Shown here: positions 45,969-53,939 of the stretch, piece by piece
Position numbering within the stretch: position 1 is the first letter of the stretch
How the letters are laid out: every line of letters starts with the position of its first letter
Notes under the pieces: model-generated
What the model was told of the DNA's origin: nothing
What the model saw: the letters and a program-made list of their open reading frames with translations, nothing else
Database searches by the model: none
Made by a program: the position numbers and the translations under genes
Assembly (NCBI GenBank): GCA_001941065.1
Contig: MSHJ01000011.1
Location: 62,001 to 126,000 of the forward strand
Length of the DNA stretch: 64,000 nt
Reading direction: 5' to 3'
Source: Alistipes sp. Zagget8
Lineage (GTDB): Bacteria; Bacteroidota; Bacteroidia; Bacteroidales; Rikenellaceae

Positions 45969-46689
45969 ATCTGAAAATAATGTCTTTCGTGGAATCTTCC
46001 GTGAGGGGTATTTCCTGCCCGTGTTCGAGCGTATAGCCCCGGTAGCCCAGCCCGGTGAAGAGCGCGACGATCTGCGGACGGTTCGCGCCGCCCGTCTCGA
46101 TCAGCACCGTGGGGCGGAACTTTTCGAGCAGCGGCCGCATCTCGGTCATCGCCACCACCTCGTAACCCTCGATGTCGCATTTGATGAAATCGAGGCGCGG
46201 AAGCGCGGCGAACAACTCGCTGCCGCGGCGCATCTGCGCCGTGAACTCCACGGCGGCCTTTCCGCCGCCTTCGTTGACGAAATTCTGTCCCGTGCCGAAA
46301 TAACCCGTCTCGCGTGCCGAGTCGTTGCCCATCGTGATCGGTTTGTTCTCGGTGCCCAGGGCATAGGGGATTATCTCGGAGTTTCCGCAGCGGCGGAGGT
46401 TGCGGCTCAGCACCTTGCGGATCGGGGCCACGGGCTCCACGGCATAGACTTTTCCCGCGGGGCCGACCAGCCGTGAGATCGTGCGGGCGTAGTAGCCGAG
46501 GTTGGCGCCGATGTCGATGGCGGTATCGCCCGGGCGCACCAGCTGCGGCAGGTGGTAGACATACTCCGTGGCCGGGGCGTAGCGCCCGATGCCGAGCCGC
46601 TGCCAGCCGAAGAATAGCCGGCTCACGGCCTGCAGGTAGCCTTCGAGCGGAAGCGTCCGGTAGAGAATTTTGTGAATCAGTCCTTTCAT
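45958..46689 (-). CDS. FkbM family methyltransferase
   Basis: The 243-residue SAM-dependent methyltransferase has motif [25 protein letters not shown] (motif II), and [12 protein letters not shown], the FkbM-family signature. Substrates in this family are often sugars or polyketides, so a role in modifying a surface glycan is only a guess from the nearby lpxB. The start at 46689 shares one base with the preceding MBL gene stop. Confidence 0.85.
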   Translation of the reverse strand: MKGLIHKILYRTLPLEGYLQAVSRLFFGWQRLGIGRYAPATEYVYHLPQLVRPGDTAIDIGANLGYYARTISRLVGPAGKVYAVEPVAPIRKVLSRNLRRCGNSEIIPYALGTENKPITMGNDSARETGYFGTGQNFVNEGGGKAAVEFTAQMRRGSELFAALPRLDFIKCDIEGYEVVAMTEMRPLLEKFRPTVLIETGGANRPQIVALFTGLGYRGYTLEHGQEIPLTEDSTKDIIFRYAH

Positions 46690-47357
46690 CAGTTCCGGTA
46701 GTTCACCTCTTCGTTCAGCACCTCGACGATGAAGGGGTTGTAGAGCATCTCGTGTCCGATGGTCGATTCGGGGCCGTGGCCGGGGTAGACGCGGACCTCC
46801 TCGCCCAGCGGCACCAGTTTGTCGAGGATCGAGCGCATGATCCACGAATAGTCGCCGCCCGGCAGGTCGGTGCGGCCGATCGACTCGCGGAAGAGCGTGT
46901 CGCCCGTGAAGAGCGATTTCGACACGGGTTCGTACAGCGCCACGTGGCCCGGCGTGTGTCCGGGGGTGTGAATCACCTGCAGTACGGTGTCGCCGAAGCG
47001 GATTTCGGGCGTGGTGTCGAGGTCGAGGTCCGCCGCGGGCATCTGTCCGATTTTCACCCCGAAGACCGATCCGCTCGTCGCGGCGTTGTCCAGCAGGAAC
47101 TGATCCTTCGACGAGAGGGCGAAGGGGATGCCGTAGCGCTGTTTGAGGTGCTCGACGCCCAGCGTGTGGTCGAAATGCCCGTGGGTGTTCGCCGCCAGGA
47201 CGGGTTTCAGTCCGTGTTCGGCGATGAAATTGTCCAGCGCGGCGTCCTCGCGGGGGTTGCTGTTTCCGGCGTCGATGACGACGCACTCTTTCGTGTCGTC
47301 CCAGACGACGTAGGTGTTTTCCTGTATCGGGTTGAATTGCAGGCAGGCTATTTTCAT
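46689..47357 (-). CDS. MBL-fold metallo-hydrolase (glyoxalase II-like)
   Basis: The 222-residue protein has the di-metal motif ANTHGHFDHTLG plus HTPGHTPGH, GDTLFRESIGRTDLPGGD, and YPGHGPESTIGHE, all in the order of the hydroxyacylglutathione hydrolase-like group. It is smaller than a classical glyoxalase II and lacks its C-terminal helical domain. It is probably a cytoplasmic thioester hydrolase of unknown substrate. It is the first gene of a seven-gene run with overlaps or tiny gaps down to the S46 peptidase. Confidence 0.9.
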   Translation of the reverse strand: MKIACLQFNPIQENTYVVWDDTKECVVIDAGNSNPREDAALDNFIAEHGLKPVLAANTHGHFDHTLGVEHLKQRYGIPFALSSKDQFLLDNAATSGSVFGVKIGQMPAADLDLDTTPEIRFGDTVLQVIHTPGHTPGHVALYEPVSKSLFTGDTLFRESIGRTDLPGGDYSWIMRSILDKLVPLGEEVRVYPGHGPESTIGHEMLYNPFIVEVLNEEVNYRN

Positions 47358-47389
47358 AATTTACGGCTGTTTTAGTGCAGTCTGTTTCG

Positions 47390-47397
47390 CAAAGATA
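47390..47397 (-). promoter_or_regulatory. -7 element of the MBL-fkbM-trmD-lpxB run
   Basis: TATCTTTG on the - strand matches TAnnTTTG and lies 33 nt before the MBL gene ATG. The -33 region is weak. Confidence 0.6.
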
Positions 47398-47450
47398 GTG
47401 TTTTTGCGGGATTTTACCTACCTTTATGACCCAAAAGACCCCTATCTCTT

Positions 47451-48275
47451 ATGAAACGATTCCTGCTGTTTCTTTTTGCGCTGGCCCTGCTTTGCACGGG
47501 CGTCACGGCCCAGACGGCCGCTTACCGGACCGACCGGAATATCGCTTACCGCGATGCCGCGGGCGACGGCTATATCGATTCGCTCTGCCGCCTGGATATT
47601 TACTATCCGACGGATGCGAAGGGCTTCCCGACCGTCGTGTGGTTTCACGGCGGTGGCCTGACGGGCGGGCGGCGCGATATACCGCAGGCGCTGTGCGACA
47701 AGGGTTTCGCCGTCGTGGGCGTGGACTACCGCCTCGCCCCGCGCGTGAAGGTCACCGACTGCGTGGAGGACGCTGCGGCGGCGGCCGCATGGGTGGTGCG
47801 GAATATCGCCTCTTACGGCGGGGACCCGGAGTTGATTTTTATCGCCGGACACTCCGCGGGCGGCTACCTGACCTCGATGATCGGGCTCGACAAACGCTGG
47901 ATGGCGCCCTACGGCATCGATCCCGACACGGCGTTCGCGGCGCTGATCCCTTACAGCGGGCAGGTCGTGACCCACTTCGCCCGGCGCCGTGAAATGGGCA
48001 TTCCCGACACGCAGGTCGTTGTGGACGATATGGCGCCGCTGAATTACGTGCGTTCCGACTGCCGGCCCGTCCTGATTCTCTCGGGCGACCGCGAGCAGGA
48101 GATGCTGGGGCGTTACGAGGAGAACGCCTATTTCTGGCGCATGATGCGCGTGGCGGGGCATCCCGACGTGCAGATCCGGGAATTCGAAGGTTTCAACCAC
48201 GGGAATATGCCCCAGGCGGGGCACTATGTCGCGGTGCGTTACATCCGCGACTATGTGAAAAACCGGGAACGGTAA
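47451..48275 (+). CDS. Exported alpha/beta hydrolase (carboxylesterase type)
   Basis: The 274-residue protein has a signal peptide ending GVTAQ. The oxyanion-hole motif VVWFHGGGLTGG and nucleophile elbow IAGHSAGGYL identify a hormone-sensitive-lipase/carboxylesterase-like fold, with FEGFNHGNM supplying the His. It should hydrolyse an ester in the periplasm. The gene diverges from the MBL gene. Confidence 0.87.
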   Translation: MKRFLLFLFALALLCTGVTAQTAAYRTDRNIAYRDAAGDGYIDSLCRLDIYYPTDAKGFPTVVWFHGGGLTGGRRDIPQALCDKGFAVVGVDYRLAPRVKVTDCVEDAAAAAAWVVRNIASYGGDPELIFIAGHSAGGYLTSMIGLDKRWMAPYGIDPDTAFAALIPYSGQVVTHFARRREMGIPDTQVVVDDMAPLNYVRSDCRPVLILSGDREQEMLGRYEENAYFWRMMRVAGHPDVQIREFEGFNHGNMPQAGHYVAVRYIRDYVKNRER

Positions 48276-48286
48276 TTGCGTGCTGA

Positions 48287-49438
48287 ATGGGTAAACGGAA
48301 CGGTATGAACGGATGGATGAAGACGGCGGCCGCGCTTTTCGCCGCGGTGTCGCTCACGGGGTGTTCGCTGCTCAAGGTGGCCGTGTCCACGGGCGACCCC
48401 CTGCCGAAGGAGGAGATGAACGTGCGGACCATGACGCGCGGATTTTATTACGATATGGCGGGCGAGGTGGCCCGAGCGGCCGATTCGATCGTCGCGCTGT
48501 CGCCGGATGTGAATACGCGGGTGGCCGCCGTGCGGTGGAAAATCCGCGCCACGAGGGCCGGGGTGAACGCCTCGATGCAGGGCATTCCCGATGTGGCGCT
48601 GGCCGATATGTGGATTCTGTGCCGCCGCATGAACGACGCCTTTTCCGCGGCTCCCGATTCGCTGCTGTTCGGTCCCCAGAGCGGTATCGCCCGCGACGCC
48701 GTGCGGCGTCTCGACCGCCGGGCGGGGCGGCTGGCGCGGCAGGTGCTGCCGGCGGACCGATACGACCTGATGGCCTCTTTCGTCGCTGATTATATTCGGA
48801 AAAATCCCGCCTCGGAGGGCGACGAGACCGACAATACGACTCTTGCGTGGCTCGAATACCTCCGGGACAACGGCGTGGAACACGCCTATGCCACGGGGTC
48901 GATTGCCGAGGTGCTGGCCGACGTCAATGACCGCGTTAGCGGCCAGACGCAGCAGCTGTCGAACAGCGTGGGGTGGTCGAAGGACATCTTCGAGATGCGT
49001 CTCGAACAGGACAGCCTGCGCCTGCAGGTCGGGGCGCAGCTGGATTCGCTCGAACGGAGTTTCAACCGCATCGTGGTCGTCGCCGAGCATGTGCCCGAGA
49101 TTTCGGACAAGGTGCTGGAGGAGCTGAGCCGGCAGGTCACGCAGCTGATCGGGACGATGAACGCTTCGGTGGACAACGCCTTCGCCGATTTCGACCGTCA
49201 GCGGGACGAGTTGCAGCAATACGTCACGCGCGAACGCGAGGCCCTTGTCGGGCAGCTGCGCGAGACGGGCGACGGACTGCTGCGCACGGCCCTCGATGCC
49301 GTGCCGGGACTCGTCGGCAAGGTCCTGCTCTATCTGGTTTTGGCGCTCGTGGTGTTGATCGGAGGGCCTTTCGCACTGGGATTCTGGCTCGGAGGGGTGC
49401 GCCAGCGGGCGAAGGGGCGCAAAGCGGAAAACCGGTGA
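48287..49438 (+). CDS. Lipoprotein with long helical domain and C-terminal membrane helix, function unknown
   Basis: I do not recognise a named family for this 383-residue protein. The N-terminus has a lipobox (SLTGC). The middle and C-terminal half are predicted helical: VGAQLDSLERSFNRIVVV and DFDRQRDELQQYVTRE have coiled-coil character. A strongly hydrophobic helix VLLYLVLALVVLIGG follows, then a basic tail. A lipid anchor at one end and a membrane helix at the other suggests it spans the periplasm or loops along the inner membrane. The start could also be the ATG at 48305 or 48317, which would not change the lipobox. It lies 11 nt after the esterase gene. Confidence 0.7.
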   Translation: MGKRNGMNGWMKTAAALFAAVSLTGCSLLKVAVSTGDPLPKEEMNVRTMTRGFYYDMAGEVARAADSIVALSPDVNTRVAAVRWKIRATRAGVNASMQGIPDVALADMWILCRRMNDAFSAAPDSLLFGPQSGIARDAVRRLDRRAGRLARQVLPADRYDLMASFVADYIRKNPASEGDETDNTTLAWLEYLRDNGVEHAYATGSIAEVLADVNDRVSGQTQQLSNSVGWSKDIFEMRLEQDSLRLQVGAQLDSLERSFNRIVVVAEHVPEISDKVLEELSRQVTQLIGTMNASVDNAFADFDRQRDELQQYVTREREALVGQLRETGDGLLRTALDAVPGLVGKVLLYLVLALVVLIGGPFALGFWLGGVRQRAKGRKAENR

Positions 49439-49445
49439 TTTTTTA

Positions 49446-49453
49446 TACCTTTG
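49446..49453 (+). promoter_or_regulatory. -7 element of rlmD
   Basis: TACCTTTG matches TAnnTTTG and lies 18 nt before the ATG at 49472, ruling out the in-frame TTG at 49451 as start. Confidence 0.6.
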
Positions 49454-49471
49454 CAACCCAAACTCGAACTT

Positions 49472-50890
49472 ATGGCAAGAATGGCAAGGAAAAAAGCGAA
49501 TTACCCCCTGATCGAGGGGCTCGAAATAACGACGCTCGCGGCCGAGGGCAAGGCCATGGGGCGCTGGAACGACGTGGTGGTCTTCGTCCCGATGACCGTG
49601 CCGGGCGACGTGGTCGATGTGCAGATACGCTCCAAGCGCCGCCGCTTCATGGAGGGATTCGTGGTCAACTATGTGAAAAAGTCGCCGTTGCGGGCCGAGG
49701 CGTTTTGTGAGCATTTCGGCGTCTGCGGCGGCTGCAAGTGGCAGAACCTGCCTTACGAAGAGCAGCTGCGCTTCAAGACCGGGCAGGTCCGCGACCAGCT
49801 GACGCGCATCGGCAAGATCGAATTGCCGGAGATAGCCCCCTGCCTGGGTTCTGCGCAGACGCAGTTCTACCGCAACAAACTGGAATTCACCTTCGCCGAC
49901 CGCCGCTGGCTGACGCGCGAGGAGATCGAGACCGCGGGAGACATCGGCGACGCCCCTGCCGTGGGATTCCACATCCCCGGGATGTTCGACAAGGTGCTGG
50001 ACATCCGCAAGTGCTGGCTGCAGCCCGATCCGTCGAACGGCATCCGCACGGAGGCCAAACGCTTCTGCTTCGAAAACGGCTATACGTTCCACAATGCCCG
50101 CGAACACACGGGACTGATGCGCAATATGATCGTCCGCACGGCCTCGACGGGCGAGGTGATGGTGATCGTGGTCTTCAACAGCGACGACCGGCCCCGCATC
50201 GAGGCGCTGCTGGACGATCTGGCCGCGAAATTTCCGGAGATCACCTCGCTGTTCTATATCGTCAATACGAAGTTCAACGACTCGGTCGGCGATCTCGACC
50301 CGGTCTGCTACCGCGGCAAGGACCATATCATCGAGGAGATGGAGGGGCTGCGCTTCAAGGTGGGCCCCAAGTCCTTCTACCAGACCAACTCCGCGCAGGC
50401 CTACGAACTCTACAAGGTGGCCCGCGATTTCGCGGACCTGAAGCCCGGCGACGTGCTCTACGACCTCTATACCGGCACGGGCACCATCGCCAATTTCTGC
50501 GCCGCGCGTTGTGACCGGGTGGTGGGCATCGAGTATGTCCCCGAGGCCATTGCCGACGCGAAGATCAACTCCGAGCTGAACGGCATCACGAACACGCGGT
50601 TCTATGCCGGCGACATGAAGGCCGTTCTGGACGATGAATTTGTCGCCGCGAACGGGCATCCGGATGTCGTGATTCTCGACCCGCCGCGTGCGGGTGTCGA
50701 CGAGCCGGTGATCGGCGTCATCCTGCGGGCCGCACCGGACCGGATCGTCTACGTGAGCTGCAACCCCGCGACGCAGGCCCGCGACCTGGCGCTGCTCGAC
50801 GCCGACTACCGCGTCGAAGCCGTGCAGCCCGTCGATATGTTTCCCCACACGCACCATGTGGAGAACGTCGTGAAACTCGTGCGGCGATGA
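49472..50890 (+). CDS. rlmD: 23S rRNA (uracil-C5)-methyltransferase RlmD/TrmA family
   Basis: The 472-residue enzyme methylates a uridine at C5 in rRNA, most likely U1939. It carries an N-terminal TRAM-like domain, an iron-sulfur motif with C79, C85 and C88 (CEHFGVCGGC), the SAM site DVLYDLYTGTGTIA, and the catalytic Cys in VSCNPATQ. TrmA-like activity on tRNA cannot be excluded because the family is paralogous. Its stop overlaps the VOC gene (ATGA). Confidence 0.92.
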   Translation: MARMARKKANYPLIEGLEITTLAAEGKAMGRWNDVVVFVPMTVPGDVVDVQIRSKRRRFMEGFVVNYVKKSPLRAEAFCEHFGVCGGCKWQNLPYEEQLRFKTGQVRDQLTRIGKIELPEIAPCLGSAQTQFYRNKLEFTFADRRWLTREEIETAGDIGDAPAVGFHIPGMFDKVLDIRKCWLQPDPSNGIRTEAKRFCFENGYTFHNAREHTGLMRNMIVRTASTGEVMVIVVFNSDDRPRIEALLDDLAAKFPEITSLFYIVNTKFNDSVGDLDPVCYRGKDHIIEEMEGLRFKVGPKSFYQTNSAQAYELYKVARDFADLKPGDVLYDLYTGTGTIANFCAARCDRVVGIEYVPEAIADAKINSELNGITNTRFYAGDMKAVLDDEFVAANGHPDVVILDPPRAGVDEPVIGVILRAAPDRIVYVSCNPATQARDLALLDADYRVEAVQPVDMFPHTHHVENVVKLVRR

Positions 50891-51276
50891 AACTGGACGG
50901 TTTTGGAATATTCGTCAAGGACATGCCGACCATGGTCCGCTTTTACCGCGATGTGCTGGGATTCGGCATCCGGGAGGATGAAAACGCCTCGAACGTCTAT
51001 CTGGAAAAGGACGGGACACTATTCCTGCTCTTCCGGAGGCGGGATTTCGGAAAGATGACCAACCGCACGTTCGGCTATGCGCCCGGCGTGAACGGGCATT
51101 ACGAGATCGCCCTGAGCGTCAGTGACTATGCGGCGGTCGATGCGGCCTTCCGCGAGGTCGTTGCGAAGGGCGCCGAACCCGTCATGGAGCCCACGACCGA
51201 GCCGTGGGGACAGCGCACCTGCTATGTGGCCGACCCCGAGGGCAACCTTATCGAGATCGGGTCGTTCAACGCATGA
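50887..51276 (+). CDS. VOC family protein (glyoxalase/bleomycin-resistance fold)
   Basis: The 129-residue protein has the paired beta-alpha-beta-beta-beta units of the vicinal oxygen chelate fold: FGIFVKDMPTMVRFYRDVLG at the start and YVADPEGNLIEIGSF at the end, with the final Glu as a candidate metal ligand. The reaction is unknown. It is translationally coupled to rlmD. Confidence 0.85.
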   Translation: MKLDGFGIFVKDMPTMVRFYRDVLGFGIREDENASNVYLEKDGTLFLLFRRRDFGKMTNRTFGYAPGVNGHYEIALSVSDYAAVDAAFREVVAKGAEPVMEPTTEPWGQRTCYVADPEGNLIEIGSFNA

Positions 51277-51351
51277 TTCCGCGCCGGGGATGCAGTATTT
51301 TCGTTTTCCGGCGTTTTATTTGCAAAGGACAACCTTAAAAAACGGAAAATT

Positions 51352-52044
51352 ATGAAACGATTTATTTTAGCGGCGGCGGTCGTGCTTCTGGCCCTCCCCG
51401 CGGCAGCTCAGGTTCAGGAGGCATTCCCCAGCTACATCCAGGTCAACGGACGCGCCGAGAAGGAGATCGCGCCCGACGAGTTCTACCTCCAGATCGTCAT
51501 CAACGAACGCGATTCGAAAGGCAAGATTTCGGTCGAGAGCCAGCAGCGCGACATGATTGCGGCGCTGAAACGCGCGGGCGTCGATGTCGAGAAGCAGCTC
51601 AAGGTGGCCAACCTCTCGAGCGAGTTCTTCAAGAAGAACGCTTCGGTGGCTACGGCCAAGTACCAGTTGCAGCTGGGTTCGTCGGCCGAGGTGAACAAGG
51701 TGTGGCAGGCTCTGGACGGACTGGGCATCTCGAACGTCTCGATTCTGAAGGTGTCGCACTCGAAGATCGAACAGTATAAGGAGCAGGTGCGCATCGAGGC
51801 GATGCAGAACGCGAAAAAGAGCGCCTCGACGCTGGCCGAGGCCGTCGGCCAGACCATCGGCAAGTGCTTCTACATCTACGATTCGAACAGCGACATGATG
51901 CCGCGTTTCTACAACAACGCCGTGGTCATGCGCAGCATGAAGGCGTCGGCCGACATGGCCGAGGGTGCCGTTGCGGACGAGCCGCTCGATTTCAAGACCA
52001 TCAAGCTGGAGTACAACGTGCAGGCGAAATTCGTCCTGGAGTAG
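51352..52044 (+). CDS. SIMPL domain (DUF541) exported protein
   Basis: The 230-residue protein has a signal peptide ending PAAAQ, then a DUF541/SIMPL fold from YIQVNGRAEKEIAPDEF, with the repeated VKVSHSKIEQYKEQVR-like helix. Family members (such as oxidative-stress protein YggE) are periplasmic or envelope proteins of unclear biochemical role. Its stop codon is the first part of a large inverted-repeat element. Confidence 0.88.
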   Translation: MKRFILAAAVVLLALPAAAQVQEAFPSYIQVNGRAEKEIAPDEFYLQIVINERDSKGKISVESQQRDMIAALKRAGVDVEKQLKVANLSSEFFKKNASVATAKYQLQLGSSAEVNKVWQALDGLGISNVSILKVSHSKIEQYKEQVRIEAMQNAKKSASTLAEAVGQTIGKCFYIYDSNSDMMPRFYNNAVVMRSMKASADMAEGAVADEPLDFKTIKLEYNVQAKFVLE

Positions 52045-52167
52045 TTTTCGATTCTCACGGGCGTCTTTCGCCTCGCCTTGTCCGGGCCGAACGGGAAATA
52101 CGTTTGTATGTTCCGTCCGGCCCGAACTGCATTGAGGCGAAATCCACTCCGCGATAATCGAAAACTA
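52042..52167. repeat. Nested inverted-repeat element after the SIMPL gene
   Basis: Three nested pairs surround a small centre. The outer is TAGTTTTCGATT (52042-52053) with AATCGAAAACTA (52156-52167), perfect over 12 bp. The middle is TTTCGCCTC (52066-52074) with GAGGCGAAA (52134-52142), perfect over 9 bp. The inner is CGGGCCG-N-ACGG (52083-52094 region) with CCGT-N-CGGCCCG (52113-52124). The first base triplet is the SIMPL stop codon. A second copy of AATCGAAAAC lies at 52192-52201. Confidence 0.85.
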
Positions 52168-52280
52168 TTGTGGAGGAACCTGCTCGCCTGAAATCGAAAA
52201 CGTTCGTCCGTGACCCGGGTAACGACGGAAAAAACGGTTAATAAACCGAAACGGATGCGGGAAAAACCGCAAACTTTCAT

Positions 52281-52288
52281 TATCTTTG
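52281..52288 (+). promoter_or_regulatory. -7 element of the cytidine deaminase gene
   Basis: TATCTTTG lies 30 nt before the ATG at 52318, which has a strong AAGGAGGAG ribosome-binding site 4 nt upstream. No clear -33 is seen. Confidence 0.6.
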
Positions 52289-52317
52289 TAACTCACCCCT
52301 GTAAAAAAGGAGGAGTT

Positions 52318-52773
52318 ATGGAAAAGCAGTTTTGTTTCGACTATGAACACTATGCGGCGCTTGCGGAGCTTTCCGACGCCGACCGCAAACTGGTCGCCGA
52401 GGCCGAGCGGGCCACGGCCAATGCGCATGCGCCCTACTCGAAATTTCATGTGGGGGCCGCCGCGCGGCTGCGCAGCGGAAAGATACTCTACGGCAGCAAT
52501 TTCGAAAGCGAGGTCTATCCCGCGGGCCTCTGCGCCGAGCGAACGCTGATGTTCTATGCCCAGGCCAACTATGCCGACGATCCGATCGAGACGCTGGCTA
52601 TCGCCTCGAACCCTTCGGAGCGCGAATGCTATCCCTGCGGGCAGTGCCGGCAGGTGATGGTCGACGTCGAGCGCCGTCAGGGCGCCCCGATGCGGATTAT
52701 CATGAGCGGTCACGGCACGGCGACGGTGGTCGATTCGGCTGCGCGGCTGCTGCCCTTCACCTTTATCCTGTAA
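52318..52773 (+). CDS. cdd: Cytidine deaminase
   Basis: The 151-residue zinc enzyme deaminates cytidine and deoxycytidine in pyrimidine salvage. Zinc motifs are GLCAERTL (Cys-Ala-Glu) and CYPCGQCRQ (PCxxC), with HAPYSKFHVGAA as the substrate-binding N-terminus. The ATG was chosen because of the ribosome-binding site and promoter; the frame is open farther upstream into the intergenic element. Confidence 0.94.
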   Translation: MEKQFCFDYEHYAALAELSDADRKLVAEAERATANAHAPYSKFHVGAAARLRSGKILYGSNFESEVYPAGLCAERTLMFYAQANYADDPIETLAIASNPSERECYPCGQCRQVMVDVERRQGAPMRIIMSGHGTATVVDSAARLLPFTFIL

Positions 52774-52781
52774 TACCTGCG

Positions 52782-53468
52782 ATGTTCGATCCCGACGATA
52801 TTCTCTACGAGGACAACCACCTGCTGGTCGTCAACAAACGCTGCGGTGACCTGGTGCAGCCCGATCCTTCGGGCGAAAGCGCCCTGGAGGACCAGATCAA
52901 GGCTTTTATCAAACGGCGCGACGCCAAACCCGGCGATGTGTTTCTCGGGGTGGTTCACCGCATCGACCGTCCGGTGAGCGGGGCCGTGCTTTTCGCCAAG
53001 ACGTCGAAGGCGCTCGTCCGGCTGAACGAAATGATCCGCGAAGGCCGCATCCGCAAGATTTACTGGGCGCTGACCGAGGCCACGCCCGACCCCGAAAGCG
53101 GCGAGTTGTGCCACTATATCCTGCGCGACGGCAAGACCAACCGTTCGCGGGCCTGCGACTCCCCGAAGGGCGACGCCAAGCAGGCGCGTCTGCGCTATGA
53201 GACGCGCGGGGCGGGGACGAACTACACCCTTGTGGAGGTCGAACTGCTCACGGGACGCCACCACCAGATCCGGGCCCAACTCTCGAAGATCGGGTGCCCG
53301 ATCCGCGGCGACCTGAAATACGGCGCCCGGCGTTCCCTGCCCGGGGGCGGCATTTCGCTGCACTCGCGCCGCGTGGAGTTCGAACATCCCGTGCGCCGCG
53401 AGCCTGTCTCGGTCACGGCTCCCGTGCCTGCAGGCGACAATTTGTGGGCTTGTTTTGAAAACCTGTAA
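52782..53468 (+). CDS. RluA family pseudouridine synthase
   Basis: The 228-residue enzyme isomerises uridine in rRNA or tRNA. The catalytic Asp is in VVHRIDRPVSG, and YTLVEVELLTGRHHQIRAQL is the second family block. It lacks an S4 domain at its N-terminus, so it resembles the shorter RluA/TruC-like group. It starts 8 nt after cdd. Confidence 0.92.
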   Translation: MFDPDDILYEDNHLLVVNKRCGDLVQPDPSGESALEDQIKAFIKRRDAKPGDVFLGVVHRIDRPVSGAVLFAKTSKALVRLNEMIREGRIRKIYWALTEATPDPESGELCHYILRDGKTNRSRACDSPKGDAKQARLRYETRGAGTNYTLVEVELLTGRHHQIRAQLSKIGCPIRGDLKYGARRSLPGGGISLHSRRVEFEHPVRREPVSVTAPVPAGDNLWACFENL

Positions 53469-53480
53469 ACCGATTTCGCT

Positions 53481-53933
53481 ATGCGACTGTTGATCCAGCG
53501 CGTAAAACGCGCTTCCGTCACCATCGACGACGGAGTCCGCTCTCGGATCGGAGCCGGACTGCTGGCGCTGGTCGGCGTCGGGAACGACGACGGCGCCGAG
53601 GACATCGAATACCTTGCCGGAAAGCTCGTCCGGCTGCGCATTTTCGACGACGAAGCGGGCGTGATGAACCTCGACGTGGTGCAGACCGGCGGCGATGTGT
53701 TGGTCGTCAGCCAGTTCACGCTGCAGGCCTCCACGCGCAAGGGCAATCGCCCGAGCTATATTCATGCGGCTCCCGAAGCCGTCTCGCGACCCCTCTACGA
53801 ACAGTTCGCGGCCCGCGTCGCGGAGTTGCTGGGACGGGAGGTCGCCACGGGCGAATTCGGTGCCGACATGCAGGTCGAGCTGGTCAACGACGGCCCGGTG
53901 ACGATCTGGATGGATTCGAAAAATAAAGACTAA
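53481..53933 (+). CDS. dtd: D-aminoacyl-tRNA deacylase
   Basis: The 150-residue enzyme removes D-amino acids (and glycine from tRNA-Ala) to protect translation. Both family motifs are intact: SQFTLQAS and NDGPVTIW. Confidence 0.96.
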   Translation: MRLLIQRVKRASVTIDDGVRSRIGAGLLALVGVGNDDGAEDIEYLAGKLVRLRIFDDEAGVMNLDVVQTGGDVLVVSQFTLQASTRKGNRPSYIHAAPEAVSRPLYEQFAARVAELLGREVATGEFGADMQVELVNDGPVTIWMDSKNKD

Positions 53934-53939
53934 ACGCGA

